From assembly GCA_030848925.1 (NCBI GenBank), contig JANFFA010000001.1, forward strand, positions 620,001-684,000: a stretch of DNA of 64,000 nt. Direction: 5' to 3'. This DNA is from Rhodalgimonas zhirmunskyi (GTDB lineage: Bacteria > Pseudomonadota > Alphaproteobacteria > Rhodobacterales > Rhodobacteraceae). Positions 16,910 through 27,219 of this stretch are shown here, one piece after another. The position numbers and the translations under genes were made by a program. The notes beneath the pieces are model-generated. The model searched no databases, had not been told where the DNA came from, and saw nothing but the letters and a program-made list of their open reading frames with translations. Each line of letters begins with the position of its first letter. Position 1 is the stretch's first letter.

Positions 16910-19600
16910 CTACTCGGGCAGCTGGAAGAACGCCAGAAACCCGCCGGTTTCCAATGCGCCAAGCCGCCGGTGCGTCCAACGCTTGCTCTTGTTCTTCACG
17001 TCGCCCTTGTCAACCAGTTCAAGCAGTCGATCCGCCGCCTTGTCAGCCATCGGATCGTCAGAATGGTTCTGCATAACCGTTTCGTAGATATCCTTGGCCT
17101 GCTGAATGTCGCCGTCACTCTCTGCCTTGATCCCTGCAAAGAACGCCTCGCGCGCCGATGCGTGCTTCATGATGTAACGTTCCCGACACAGCTGCATAAG
17201 GCCATCATGCGCCTGTGCCGCTTTTGGATCGTCCTCGCGCCGATTATCAAGTTGCGCTTGAATGGCGAGCGCGTCACGCAACGGGGCATCAAGCCGCTCA
17301 CAGTTTGCGTCCTCATAAGACCGGTCAAGCACGCCAATTATGTCGCGCAACTTCGCAACCGACTCGCAGGTCTCTTCCAACGTCAGCCCCTTGCGCTCCC
17401 TCATCATATCCTCGGGCAATTCAACCTTCAGTCGTCGCACGGTCCGGCAATCGCCATGCAAAAGCGCTGCAAAGAATTCTTCTGCCACGGCGTCCGTCTT
17501 TTTCTTCTCAAGATTCTCCTCGCAGCTCAAAGGTGCATTCTTGTTGCGAGACAGCTGGCGCGCGGCGTCCAACTGAAACCAATCGCCCATCATTCCAAGC
17601 ACATCGCAGCGCCCTTCAGCATAGGCGGCGCGCCCCGCTTCGACCCGCTCATTATGCGCGGCGATGGCGCGCGTCAGGTTCTTGGTCACGATCTGGCGTC
17701 GCAACTCCACCCCCGAAATCCGCTGGCTCTTTTCTAACGCCAGCGCCTTTTTCGACTTCACGTCAATCGCCCAGAACGCATAGCCGGGTTTACCTTCAAG
17801 ACCATGCGCCGCAATGAAAGCGCCGAACTCCTTGCCAATCGAATCCACCTCCGACATGCCCATGGAGGCGCCTCCGAAGAAGCGCGTCAGCTTGCCGTTC
17901 GTCATGTCGATTTCGCGCAAGAGCCCCCCTTTGGACGCCATGACAGCGCGATCCGCCCCCGGGTAGGGAGAGTAGGTTATGTCGCGGATCATCCTGTTTT
18001 TATGAGGCTTGTGAAACGTCTGGCGCAAAATACCACTGTTCAGCGACAAACCAACGACATCGCCGTTGAAGCCCGCGATTGCGATCGTGTCCCTGCGCCC
18101 GAACACCACCGAAGACGGCGACAGGTAAAGCCCCCCGACAAGGCCCGTTTCCGCGTTCTTAAGCACGAGAGAACTGACAACTTGCCCGGTCTTCACATCA
18201 AAAAGGCGAACTGTGCCCGCTCTCGTCACCGCAAGAAGATGGCGCCCGTCCGGCGTAAAGCGGACAAGCTGATCCCGCGCCTCGGTCTCCGGCCCCGCCC
18301 AAAATGGCGACAGATCCGACGCCAGATAGGTTCTGACCCCCTGTCCCGCTGTGCCAATCGCCACCAATTCCCCGTCCGGAGAAATTGCAACGTCGAGGAT
18401 CTGGTTGCCCTTAAGCGACGGCGCAGCCCCCGCCGCGTCTTTGCCCGGCTCTGATGTGGCCAACGGCATGTCAATCTGTAGCGAAGCTTTGCTCGAAAAA
18501 TCGACCACCGCCAATGCATCCCCCGCCAAAAATGCGAACCGAAGCGCGTCGGCGGCAAGGGCGATGTCCCTGATCTTGGGGAAATTAGACGCCCCCGACT
18601 GCGCAATTCCACCGAACTTCATCACTGTAACCCCGGCAAGTCCGGCGTTCGCGATGGGATCGATCAGGGACAATTCGCCATTCTCACCCAAAAGCAGCGC
18701 GTACCGCGCCGACCTGTCTGTCTCGATGACGTGATAGTGCCGCACACCTGCGGATTTCGCGATCGGTGCTTTGCGCACCAACGCATCGGGATCGGGCTTT
18801 GGCTTCTCTTTCGCGACATATGACGGAGATACATAAACGATTTCGGACGAACTCAGACCATGTCCGCGAGGGGTGTAATAAACCCGCCCGCTCGTGTTCG
18901 ATTTATCTGTCTTCACACATTCCGAGTTCTTACCCACGCGTTTCAGGCAAAGCGTGTTGCCAAACATGCTATAGGTGCCCTTGTAGCGATAACCGGAGGT
19001 GGTGGTTAGCTCGTAACTTTTGTTTTTCTTGAGATCCAGAAACCAGATGGATTTCGATCCGATTGTCCGCCCGGCAACCACCCGTCCGACCCAGTTCGAA
19101 GGCTTTTCGGTCCGCGAGTAACGCGATGCGTATTGCCCGCCCGGCAACAAAAAGGCGATCTGGGAACTGCCGGACTTCTCTTTGGCATCGGCATAGGAAT
19201 AGCGCAGGACGCCATCCTTCGTCCCGTTCAGCTTCACGGTGCGCCAATCCAGCCCCCGACCGCGCGGCGCGGCCAACTTGCAGACTTCCTCCCATGGCTT
19301 CTTATCCACCAATCCCTTGAAGCAAATGATGTTTTTTGATTTCTTCTTCCACGTTCCCGTCATCTTCTTTCCAGACGAAAACTGGAACGAGGCGTTTCCA
19401 TTCCAATTCAGGTAAACGCTCCACGTTTTGCCGCTGCTTCTCGTGCTTCCAACCAAAGTATTGCCAAGAGCTTCAAGAAGACTCAGCCCATCCATGTTCT
19501 TCTGATATTGTTTCATGGTGAGAGATTGCGCCGATACAGACCCCGGCGTGAGACTGCTGAAACCAACAAGCAGTAGGGAAATCACAAGAAAACGCAGCAT
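16910..19600 (-). CDS. Large secreted protein: two N-terminal beta repeats, WD40-like propeller, helical C-terminus
   Basis: 896 residues with a Sec signal (about 24 residues, ending SVSAQS), so periplasmic or exported. Residues about 35-270 hold two copies of a roughly 90-residue domain, each with a LVG/WVG opening, an aromatic strand, a GxWK/GTYS turn followed by CFKG/CLKR, and a closing PRGRGL/PRGHGL. Residues about 280-620 carry WD40/YVTN-like strands (DVAISPDGELVAIGT, VRFTPDGRHLLAVTR, TVRLFDVKTGQVV). The last about 230 residues are helical, cysteine-bearing, with one TPR-like hairpin near AESDGDIQQAKDIYETV. I do not recognise a characterised homologue. Stands between rlmE and the radical SAM gene with no obvious partner. 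Confidence 0.8.
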   Translation of the reverse strand: MLRFLVISLLLVGFSSLTPGSVSAQSLTMKQYQKNMDGLSLLEALGNTLVGSTRSSGKTWSVYLNWNGNASFQFSSGKKMTGTWKKKSKNIICFKGLVDKKPWEEVCKLAAPRGRGLDWRTVKLNGTKDGVLRYSYADAKEKSGSSQIAFLLPGGQYASRYSRTEKPSNWVGRVVAGRTIGSKSIWFLDLKKNKSYELTTTSGYRYKGTYSMFGNTLCLKRVGKNSECVKTDKSNTSGRVYYTPRGHGLSSSEIVYVSPSYVAKEKPKPDPDALVRKAPIAKSAGVRHYHVIETDRSARYALLLGENGELSLIDPIANAGLAGVTVMKFGGIAQSGASNFPKIRDIALAADALRFAFLAGDALAVVDFSSKASLQIDMPLATSEPGKDAAGAAPSLKGNQILDVAISPDGELVAIGTAGQGVRTYLASDLSPFWAGPETEARDQLVRFTPDGRHLLAVTRAGTVRLFDVKTGQVVSSLVLKNAETGLVGGLYLSPSSVVFGRRDTIAIAGFNGDVVGLSLNSGILRQTFHKPHKNRMIRDITYSPYPGADRAVMASKGGLLREIDMTNGKLTRFFGGASMGMSEVDSIGKEFGAFIAAHGLEGKPGYAFWAIDVKSKKALALEKSQRISGVELRRQIVTKNLTRAIAAHNERVEAGRAAYAEGRCDVLGMMGDWFQLDAARQLSRNKNAPLSCEENLEKKKTDAVAEEFFAALLHGDCRTVRRLKVELPEDMMRERKGLTLEETCESVAKLRDIIGVLDRSYEDANCERLDAPLRDALAIQAQLDNRREDDPKAAQAHDGLMQLCRERYIMKHASAREAFFAGIKAESDGDIQQAKDIYETVMQNHSDDPMADKAADRLLELVDKGDVKNKSKRWTHRRLGALETGGFLAFFQLPE

Positions 19601-19698
19601 ATCAATCCAATCACAACAAAGAAAACAGTGCGAGGAGTGTTCCCGATCTGCTGATGTCGATCAAGACTTTCCTCCAAAAACCGTCTTCGAACCGGGCG

Positions 19699-20790
19699 CT
19701 AGGAAAGATCTGAAAACATATCCAATTGTTGCCCGCGCCCCGGCACGTTGAAAAGATCGCTCCGCAATTCGGGCAATTCGCGATCCAGCCCCAATCGCCG
19801 CACCGCCACGTCGAACCGCCGCGCGATCAGGTGGGCATAGGGGCCGCTGCCGCGCATCCGCTGGTGCCAGTCGGCGGCATAATCCTTGCCGCCGTGCATC
19901 TCGCGCAGCCGCGCCATCACCCGGCCCGCCGCATTGGGAAAATCCTCGGCCAGCCATTCCTGCACCAGGTCCGAAACCTCGCGCGGCAGCCGCAGCATGA
20001 TCCAACTGGCCGAGCGCGCCCCGGCCTCGGCCCCGGCGGCAAGGATCGCCTCCAGTTCCGGATCGGTCAGCCCCGGCACAATCGGCGCGGCCATCACCCG
20101 CACCGGCACGCCCGCCTGCGTAAGCCTGCGGATCACCTCCAGCCGCCGTGCGGGGCGCGGCACACGCGGCTCCATGCTGCGCGCCACGTCATCGCGTAGC
20201 GTGGTGACGGAAATGCCAACCCGCACCAACCCCTCCGCCGCCATCGGCCCAAGGATATCGAGATCCCGCTCTATCAGAGTGCCCTTGGTGACAATCGCCA
20301 CCGGATGCCGGAAATCGCGCAATACCTTCAGACATGCACGCATCAACCCAGCCTCTCGCTCGCAAGGCTGATAAGGGTCGGTGTTGGTGCCAATCGCCAG
20401 CGGTGCCGGGCGATAGCCCTTGGCCGACAATTCCCGCGCCAACGCCTCGGGCGCGTTCACCTTGGCCACCAGCCGGGTCTCGAAATCCAGCCCCGGTGAA
20501 AGGCCAAGAAAGGCATGCGTGGGCCGCGCAAAGCAATAGACGCAACCATGCTCACAACCGCGATAGATGTTGAGCGAGCGGTCGAACGGCACATCGGGCG
20601 ATGTGTTGCGCGTGATCACGCGGCCCGCCCGCTCCTCTCGCAACTCGGTGGCAAAGCGCGGCCGCGCCTCGGGAATATCCCAGCCATCCCAGCTGTCCTC
20701 ACGCTGCATCGCTTCGAACCGACCGGCCCGGTTCGACACCGCGCCGCGCCCGCGCCGCCTCTCGATTTCGATGTGGTGTTCCTGCGCCAT
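19699..20790 (-). CDS. PA0069-family radical SAM protein
   Basis: 363 residues from ATG 20790, which follows TTGGAGCC; a longer in-frame reading to 20856 adds an implausible hydrophobic leader. The [4Fe-4S] radical SAM motif is RGCEHGCVYCF near residue 65. The protein belongs to the SplB-related PA0069 family of widely conserved but functionally undefined radical SAM enzymes. N-terminal RRRGRGAVSNRAGRFE is a family hallmark. Cytoplasmic. Related to spore photoproduct lyase by sequence only; a DNA repair role is unproven. Confidence 0.88.
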   Translation of the reverse strand: MAQEHHIEIERRRGRGAVSNRAGRFEAMQREDSWDGWDIPEARPRFATELREERAGRVITRNTSPDVPFDRSLNIYRGCEHGCVYCFARPTHAFLGLSPGLDFETRLVAKVNAPEALARELSAKGYRPAPLAIGTNTDPYQPCEREAGLMRACLKVLRDFRHPVAIVTKGTLIERDLDILGPMAAEGLVRVGISVTTLRDDVARSMEPRVPRPARRLEVIRRLTQAGVPVRVMAAPIVPGLTDPELEAILAAGAEAGARSASWIMLRLPREVSDLVQEWLAEDFPNAAGRVMARLREMHGGKDYAADWHQRMRGSGPYAHLIARRFDVAVRRLGLDRELPELRSDLFNVPGRGQQLDMFSDLS

Positions 20791-21022
20791 GGCTCCAATA
20801 TGGAACATAACAGGAACACTCGCAACAAGCGCATAAACAAGTTGAACATTTTTCACGCAGACCAGCCCCGAATCCGCTCTGATTCCGGCCCATAGGTCGA
20901 TAAAAGCGCCGTAGGTGTCGCAAACCGCCTAGTCGGGACGCCGCCTTTCGCGGATAGCATCGCATGAAACAGGGGCCAAAAAAAACCATCCGGTGATGGC
21001 CATACAAACCAAGGATACGCGC

Positions 21023-21727
<705 letters not shown>

Positions 21728-21830
21728 CCGACCCCGGCCTCTGGCCGACATACACCACACAGATCACGACCGGGGCCGCCCTTGATTGCGGCCCCCATCA
21801 CCCCCACCTCGGACGCAGGAAGGAGCGCTC

Positions 21831-22001
21831 ATGCCGCTAAGCCATTTCTCCCTGCTGCTCATCGTGGTGCTCGCCGCCGCGGCGCTGACCGTTTTCGCGC
21901 TGGCCCCACTTCTGTCGGGCGCGGCCCTGTCGCCACTGGGCCTCACCCTGCCCGCTCTCATCGCGCTTGCCGCCGCGCTGGCGCTCAGGGCCCGGCGATG
22001 A
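21831..22001 (+). CDS. 56-residue membrane micro-protein
   Basis: Starts at ATG 21831 after an AGGAAGGAGCGCTC ribosome site. Two hydrophobic helices (about residues 6-27 and 33-51) joined by a short loop and ending ARR, so a small two-pass inner-membrane protein. Its stop overlaps the DUF1638 start as ATGA, arguing that it is translated as part of a corrinoid protein - micro-protein - DUF1638 unit. No known family recognised. Confidence 0.7.
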   Translation: MPLSHFSLLLIVVLAAAALTVFALAPLLSGAALSPLGLTLPALIALAAALALRARR

Positions 22002-22666
22002 CCGCCCCCCTTCCCGATGACGCCACGCTAACGCAATCCGGCGCCGAGATCGCAGCCCCCACAGCCAGCATCCTGATCCTCGCCTGCGGTGCGCTGGCGC
22101 GCGAAATCCTCGCCATCCTGCGCACCAACGGCTGGAGCCACGTCACCCTGCAATGCCTGCCCGCGATCTGGCACAACCACCCCGAACGCATCACCCCCGC
22201 GATCGAAAAAGCAGTGACCGAGGCACGCGCCACCTACAGCCAGATCTTCGTGGCCTACGCCGATTGCGGCACCGGCGGCCAGCTTGAGGCCGCCTGCGCC
22301 CGTCTTGGCGTCGAGATGATCGCAGGCCCGCATTGCTACAGTTTCTTCGAGGGCAACGACGCCTTCGCCGCCCACGCCGAGGACGAGATCACCACCTTCT
22401 ACCTGACCGATTTCCTCGCCCGGCAGTTCGATGCCTTCGTCTGGACACCGCTCGGCCTCGACCGGTACCCGCAACTTCTCGAAACCTATTTTGGTCACTA
22501 CGAGAAGCTCGTCTACCTCGCCCAGACCGATGACGACGCGCTGACGAAAAAGGCGCGCGACTGCGCCACGCGCATGGGCCTGACGTTCGAACGCCGTTTT
22601 ACAGGCTACGGCGATCTCGCTACCGCGCTTGAACCGCTCGCCGCCCCTGCGGCGAAACCAGGCTGA
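21998..22666 (+). CDS. DUF1638 domain protein
   Basis: 222 residues. DUF1638 is recognised by LACGALAREI, QCLPAIWHNHPE, VAYADCGTGG and HCYSFFEGN, with conserved cysteines in each of the first, second, third and fourth motifs, which could bind a metal or cobalt centre. The family has no proven function but commonly sits beside corrinoid proteins and their methyltransferases, as here. Translationally coupled to the micro-protein gene upstream. A role in corrinoid methyl transfer or cofactor loading is inferred from neighbourhood only. Confidence 0.85.
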   Translation: MTAPLPDDATLTQSGAEIAAPTASILILACGALAREILAILRTNGWSHVTLQCLPAIWHNHPERITPAIEKAVTEARATYSQIFVAYADCGTGGQLEAACARLGVEMIAGPHCYSFFEGNDAFAAHAEDEITTFYLTDFLARQFDAFVWTPLGLDRYPQLLETYFGHYEKLVYLAQTDDDALTKKARDCATRMGLTFERRFTGYGDLATALEPLAAPAAKPG

Positions 22667-22734
22667 CACCGACCTTCCTTCCAGCCGCATCCTGATATCT
22701 TCACCCGAGGCGCTTTACCGCGATGGTGCGTTTT

Positions 22735-22850
22735 TGGGTATTTATCGCCATGAAAGAACAGCAGGACACCCACAAATCAACCAACGCCCCAAGCGGCAGC
22801 GGCGCAAGGGGCACACCGACCCCGGGGTTCTTTTATGGCCAAAAATACCC
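22735..22850. repeat. Imperfect inverted-repeat element between convergent genes
   Basis: Arms of 25 bases at 22735-22759 and 22826-22850 match as inverted repeats at 22 of 25 positions (one arm begins TGGGTATTT, the other ends AAATACCCA). The 66-base interior holds a further GCCCC/GGGGC pairing. It lies in the 230-bp gap between DUF1638 (rightward) and sufE (leftward). Could fold into one long hairpin acting as a two-way terminator, or be a small mobile palindromic element; no target duplication was seen. Confidence 0.6.
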
Positions 22851-22896
22851 ATAGCGCCACACCAGCCAAAAGCGCCCCGCCAAGGTAAAGCGCGCG

Positions 22897-23304
22897 TCAG
22901 GCGGCAGCAGCGCTTTCGCGAATCCGCTCGAACATCGCGCGCAACCCGTTGGAGCGCTGCGCCGAAAGGTGCTGGTCCAAGCCAAGCCGCGCCATTTCCG
23001 CTGGCGCATCGACGCCCGCCACCTCGCCCACCGGCAGGCCGTCATAAAGCTTTTTCAGCACCGCGATCAGCCCTCGCACGATCATTGCGTCCGACTCGCC
23101 CTCGAAATGAAACACCCCGGCCTCGATCCGTGGATGCAGCCAGACTTGACTGGCGCAGCCCTCGACCTTGGTAGCCGGCACCTTGAGCGCCGCGTCGAGC
23201 GGTTCCATCGCTTTGCCCTCGTCGATCACCAGCGCATAGCGCGCTTCCCAATCCTCGAGAAACTCGAAATCCTCGACCAGTTCTTCGAACGCTGCCTGTG
23301 CCAT
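22897..23304 (-). CDS. sufE: SufE-family sulfur acceptor
   Basis: 135 residues, ATG 23304 after AGGAAAC. The acceptor cysteine is in the motif GCASQVW (C50). SufE takes persulfide sulfur from the SufS desulfurase and passes it to the SufBCD iron-sulfur scaffold. Length and motif are normal. Found as a single gene away from the suf operon, common in this group. Confidence 0.94.
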   Translation of the reverse strand: MAQAAFEELVEDFEFLEDWEARYALVIDEGKAMEPLDAALKVPATKVEGCASQVWLHPRIEAGVFHFEGESDAMIVRGLIAVLKKLYDGLPVGEVAGVDAPAEMARLGLDQHLSAQRSNGLRAMFERIRESAAAA

Positions 23305-23453
23305 CGGTGTTTCCTTTCGCTTCTCCGGTCACGTCTCCGGTCGCCTCCCTGCCGAAATAGGCAAGCCTCGGCCCCGCGTCCAGCCCGCTCTCTCTTTTCA
23401 AGCGGGCGGGAATAGGCTAACCCGATGAAAAGCAAATTCGAGGGGCAGTTCCC

Positions 23454-23942
23454 ATGCGCATACCCGTTCTGGCGCTTCTGATCGCGGCGACGACGCTTTC
23501 GGCCTGTAGCACGCGGCTCAACCCGCTCAACTGGTTCGGGCGCAGCCGGGTGGAAGCACCGCGCGCGGAAGGCACGGCCAACCCGCTAATCCCCGAACGC
23601 TCATCGATGTTCCGGCGCAACCGGGAAGAGGTCTATCTCGGCATTCCGGTGGATCAGATCACCGCCCTGCGCGCCGAACGCAACTCCGGTGGCGCGGTTC
23701 TGCGGATCGAAGCGCGTGCCGCCACCCAGGGCGCCTTCGACGTGCGCGTGGTCAAGGACAAAGACGCGGCCCCCGGCACGCTCAGCTACACGCTGAAGGC
23801 CGTTATGCCCGCCAACCGGCGCGTCGGCCCGGCCTCTTCGCGCGGGATCACCGCAGCGAAGTTCATCTCCGAGAACGAGCTGCAAGAAGTTCGCAAGATC
23901 ATCGTGAACGGTGCCCGCAACGCGCTTAGCGTCACACGCTAA
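23454..23942 (+). CDS. Hypothetical lipoprotein
   Basis: 162 residues with a lipoprotein signal: MRIPVLALLIAATTLSAC, lipobox LSAC at 15-18. The mature part has VYLGIPVDQITALRAERNSGGAVLRIEARA, resembling a small beta-rich envelope domain conserved in Rhodobacterales. No function known. Predicted site is outer- or inner-membrane-anchored on the periplasmic side. Convergent with rnd; no operon partner. Confidence 0.8.
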   Translation: MRIPVLALLIAATTLSACSTRLNPLNWFGRSRVEAPRAEGTANPLIPERSSMFRRNREEVYLGIPVDQITALRAERNSGGAVLRIEARAATQGAFDVRVVKDKDAAPGTLSYTLKAVMPANRRVGPASSRGITAAKFISENELQEVRKIIVNGARNALSVTR

Positions 23943-23974
23943 AAATCTTATTTCACTGCATTATCAATGACCTG

Positions 23975-24005
23975 AGGCGCGAAGCTCACAGGCTTCACCA
24001 CGCCT
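23975..24005. terminator. Imperfect hairpin between convergent lipoprotein and rnd genes
   Basis: AGGCG-C-GAAGC / GCTTC-ACCA-CGCCT, inner stem of 5 bp and outer stem of 5 bp with asymmetric mismatch. Sits in the short gap between two converging genes, which favours a shared terminator; no strong T-run on either side. Confidence 0.4.
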
Positions 24006-24014
24006 GAAACGCGC

Positions 24015-25172
24015 TTAGAGTTCGACGACCTTGACGCTGCGCCCCTTGGCCGCCAGCGCGATCTCACCCTTGCACAGCCTGAGCGCATCCTCACCGAACA
24101 CCTCGCGCCGCCACCCTTTGAGCGCCGAGACATCACGCTCACCTGCCGCGATCATGTCGAGATCGGCCGAAGGCGCGATCAGCTTCGGCGCCACGCCCGA
24201 AGATTCGGTCTTGGCCTTCAACAGCACCCGCAAGAGATCGGCCAGCGCCGGGTTCACCTGCAGCTTGTCGCGGCTCTTGTCGATCTTGGGCAGATCATCC
24301 TCGGGGCACTCGATGCCCGCCGCCACCGCCGCAAGGATACCGTCGGCGATCTCGCCCTTGCGGGCCTCGCGCAGCAACAGCCGCGAACGGCCCAGATCCT
24401 GCAGCGTTCTGGGCTTGGTCGAGGCCAGTTCGGTCAGCGCGTCATCCTTGAACACCCGGTTGCGCGGGATGTTGCGCGCCTGGGCATAGCCTTCGCGAAA
24501 CCGCGCCAATTCGCGCACGATCCCAAGGAACCGGGCCGAGTTGGTCCGGGTTTTCACCCGCTTCCACGCTTCGCCCGGATGGGTCACGTAAGTCTCGGGG
24601 TTGGTGAGGATTTCCAACTCTTCCTCGACCCATTTCGCGCGGCCGGTCTTTTCCAGCTCGGCGGCAAGGTATTCATAGATCACCCGCAGGTGCGTCACGT
24701 CCGCCAGCGCGTATTTCTTCTGTGCATCGGTCAGCGGGCGGCGCGACCAATCGGTAAAGCGCGAGGTCTTGTCGAGCGGTTCACGCGCGATCTTGCGCAC
24801 CAGCGTCTCGTAGCCCACCTGCTCGCCAAAGCCACAGACCATCGCCGCCACCTGCGTGTCGAACAGCGGATCGGGCAGCACCCCGGCCTCGACCTGAAAA
24901 ATCTCAAGATCCTGGCGCGCCGCGTGAAACACTTTCACGACCGAGCGATCCTCGAACAACTCGTAAAGCGGTTTGAGTGACAGCCCCTCGACCAGCGGAT
25001 CGATCAGGACGGCATCCTCATCGCCCTCACCCGGCAGGGCCATCTGGATCAGGCAAAGTTTCGAGTAATAAGTCCGCTCGCGCAGGAACTCGGTATCGAG
25101 GGTGACGTAATCATGGGCCTTGGCGGCCTCACAAAAGGCGGCAAGCTCTTGGGTCGTCGTGATCGTGCGCAT
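24015..25172 (-). CDS. rnd: Ribonuclease D
   Basis: 385 residues. The DEDD exonuclease motifs are YVTLDTEFLRE (residue 19 onwards), LKVFHAARQDLEIFQ near 79 and the YALADVTHLRVIYEYL motif near 172, followed by an HRDC-type helical domain. Trims tRNA and other RNA 3' ends. Typical length for the family. Monocistronic here, divergent spacing of 68 bp to purN. Confidence 0.94.
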   Translation of the reverse strand: MRTITTTQELAAFCEAAKAHDYVTLDTEFLRERTYYSKLCLIQMALPGEGDEDAVLIDPLVEGLSLKPLYELFEDRSVVKVFHAARQDLEIFQVEAGVLPDPLFDTQVAAMVCGFGEQVGYETLVRKIAREPLDKTSRFTDWSRRPLTDAQKKYALADVTHLRVIYEYLAAELEKTGRAKWVEEELEILTNPETYVTHPGEAWKRVKTRTNSARFLGIVRELARFREGYAQARNIPRNRVFKDDALTELASTKPRTLQDLGRSRLLLREARKGEIADGILAAVAAGIECPEDDLPKIDKSRDKLQVNPALADLLRVLLKAKTESSGVAPKLIAPSADLDMIAAGERDVSALKGWRREVFGEDALRLCKGEIALAAKGRSVKVVEL

Positions 25173-25240
25173 CGGGCGATTTTCTTCTGTCTTTGCTTGT
25201 AATTCGCGCGTCTTACGCGGTTTTCACGGCAAAGGAAAGG

Positions 25241-25831
25241 TCAGCCCAGAAAGATCGGCTCTCGGTTGCCTGCCGCGAATCGTTCAAGCACCGCCGGGTA
25301 GAGAACATGCTCTTGTTTCAGCACCCTTGCGGCCAGTGTTTCGGGGCTGTCGCCCTCTTCAATCGGCACCTGCGCCTGTCCAAGGATCGGCCCGTCGTCA
25401 AGCTCGGCTGTGACCTCGTGCACGGTGCAGCCCGCCTGCGTTTCCCCCGCATCCAAAGCGCGTTTGTGGGTATGCAGCCCGCGGTATTTCGGCAAAAGCG
25501 ACGGGTGAATGTTCAACATCCGCCCGGCATAGGTGTTGATGAACAGTGGCGTCAGGATACGCATGAACCCGGCAAGGCAGATGATATCGGGCGCATGGGG
25601 CTCGATCGCCGCGATCAATGCGCGCTCGAACGCCTCGCGGTCGCCCTTGAAGGGCCGATGATCGACCACTTCGGTCGGCACGCCCAGTTCAGCCGCCCGG
25701 TCCAACCCGCCCGCTGTCGAATCGTTCGACAGCACAAGGACGGGCTGCGCCGGATGATCCCCGCGCATCGATTCAACCAGTTTCACCATGTTCGAGCCGC
25801 CGCCCGAAAGCAGGATCGCAACCCGTTTCAC
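25241..25831 (-). CDS. purN: Phosphoribosylglycinamide formyltransferase
   Basis: 196 residues. PurN is recognised by the phosphate-binding start [10 protein letters not shown] and the catalytic stretch [32 protein letters not shown], containing Asn, His and the substrate loop; the catalytic Asp is in [11 protein letters not shown]. Transfers formyl from 10-formyl-THF to GAR in purine synthesis. Starts 4 bp inside the end of purM, the usual purMN pair. Confidence 0.96.
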   Translation of the reverse strand: MKRVAILLSGGGSNMVKLVESMRGDHPAQPVLVLSNDSTAGGLDRAAELGVPTEVVDHRPFKGDREAFERALIAAIEPHAPDIICLAGFMRILTPLFINTYAGRMLNIHPSLLPKYRGLHTHKRALDAGETQAGCTVHEVTAELDDGPILGQAQVPIEEGDSPETLAARVLKQEHVLYPAVLERFAAGNREPIFLG

Positions 25832-26874
25832 TTCAGCGCACCACTATAGCGAACCCCTTCGCCCGCGCTCACCCGGCCCAGTACCGAAACCGTTTCGCCG
25901 GCCTCTTGCAGCAACGCGCTCAGCGCCTCTGCCCGGTCGGCCTCGACCGACAGCACCATGCCGATGCCGCAGTTGAAGGTCTTGAGCATTTCGCCCTCGT
26001 CCAAGCCGCCCACCTCGGCCATCCAGCCGAACACCGGCGGCAGATCCCAGCTTTCAAGGTCAATGTCGGCGCCCAACCCTTCGGGCAACACCCGCGGTAG
26101 GTTCTCGGTCAGACCGCCACCGGTGATATGGGCCAGCGCATGAACGCCCCCTGCCCGCACCGCGTCGAGCGCTTGGCGCACGTAAAGCCGCGTCGGCGTC
26201 AAAAGCGCCGCGCCCAGCGTGCCCTCGGCCCAAGGGCAATCGGCGTCCCAGCCCAGCCCCGACACCTCGACCAGCTTGCGCACCAGCGAATAGCCGTTCG
26301 AATGCACCCCGTCCGAGGCCAGCCCCAACAGCACATCGCCCTCGACCACGCCCGCCGGCAGATCCGCACCGCGCTCCATCGCGCCCACGGCAAAGCCCGC
26401 CAGATCGAAATCACCCTCGGGATACATCCCCGGCATTTCCGCCGTCTCGCCCCCGATCAGCGCACAGCCCGAGCGCACGCAGCCTTCGGCGATGCCCTCG
26501 ATGATGCGCGCCGCCACGTCTGTTTCCAGCTTGCCGGTGGCAAAGTAATCAAGGAAAAACAGCGGCTCCGCCCCCTGACAAACAAGGTCGTTCACGCACA
26601 TCGCCACAAGGTCGATGCCCACGCCGTCCACTTCCCCGGTGTCGATCGCAATGCGAAGCTTGGTGCCTACGCCATCCGTCGCCGCGACGAGGATCGGATC
26701 GCTATAGCCCGCCCCCTTCAAATCGAACAACGCGCCAAAGCCGCCAAGCCCGGCCATCACGCCCGGTCGCTGCGTCCGCTTGGCCGCCGGCTTGATCCGC
26801 TCGACAAGCGCATTGCCCGCATCAATATCCACACCCGCCTCGGCATAGGTGATCCCGTTCTTACGCTCGCTCAT
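25828..26874 (-). CDS. purM: Phosphoribosylformylglycinamidine cyclo-ligase
   Basis: 348 residues from ATG 26874 ([17 protein letters not shown]), the standard PurM opening; the frame stays open further upstream but that extension does not resemble the family. Carries the ATP-site pattern DGVGTKL and [11 protein letters not shown]. Makes AIR from FGAM in purine synthesis. Forms an operon with purN. The nearby tRNA gene on the opposite strand marks the upstream boundary. Confidence 0.96.
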   Translation of the reverse strand: MSERKNGITYAEAGVDIDAGNALVERIKPAAKRTQRPGVMAGLGGFGALFDLKGAGYSDPILVAATDGVGTKLRIAIDTGEVDGVGIDLVAMCVNDLVCQGAEPLFFLDYFATGKLETDVAARIIEGIAEGCVRSGCALIGGETAEMPGMYPEGDFDLAGFAVGAMERGADLPAGVVEGDVLLGLASDGVHSNGYSLVRKLVEVSGLGWDADCPWAEGTLGAALLTPTRLYVRQALDAVRAGGVHALAHITGGGLTENLPRVLPEGLGADIDLESWDLPPVFGWMAEVGGLDEGEMLKTFNCGIGMVLSVEADRAEALSALLQEAGETVSVLGRVSAGEGVRYSGALK

Positions 26875-27073
26875 GAAAGGCCCCCGTTTCGGTCGCCGCC
26901 CGGATAGACCAAGCCGGGCGCAAAGTCCACGCCAGAAGACCCCGCCGCGCCGCTTCATCCCCCAGTTTGCCGCGCCGTTGCCGCGTCCACGCGCAGATCG
27001 GCGCAAACTTCCCCGATCCCGGCCGCCATCCGCTTGACCTCCCCCCTGCATCCGCTAAACCTAGCCCCCAGGC

Positions 27074-27150
27074 GGGCCTGTAGCTCAATTGGTTAGAGCA
27101 GAGCGCTCATAACGCTTTGGTTGCGGGTTCAAGTCCTGCCGGGCCTACCA
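27074..27150 (+). tRNA. tRNA-Ile2 (anticodon CAT, lysidine type)
   Basis: 77-nt cloverleaf ending in encoded CCA. Anticodon CAT at 27108-27110 in the loop CTCATAA; T-arm GCGGG-TTCAAGT-CCTGC. CAT could be methionine, but C4-G69 and C5-G68 acceptor pairs with A37-A38 and overall likeness to E. coli ileX argue for the isoleucine tRNA whose C34 is changed to lysidine by TilS to read AUA. Confidence 0.85.
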
Positions 27151-27219
27151 CGTCCCCCGCCCTGACCACGTGCCTAACCGCTGCCCTACCTCCTGACGCT
27201 GCCGGATCATTTTACGCGC

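Noticed and set aside
20791-21022. Possible riboswitch (cobalamin or SAM class) before the corrinoid protein
   Set aside because: Small hairpins exist but I found no B12 box or SAM-riboswitch consensus.
27074-27150. tRNA-Met reading of the CAT anticodon
   Set aside because: C4-G69, C5-G68 and A37-A38 plus resemblance to ileX favour tRNA-Ile2; elongator and initiator tRNA-Met differ.
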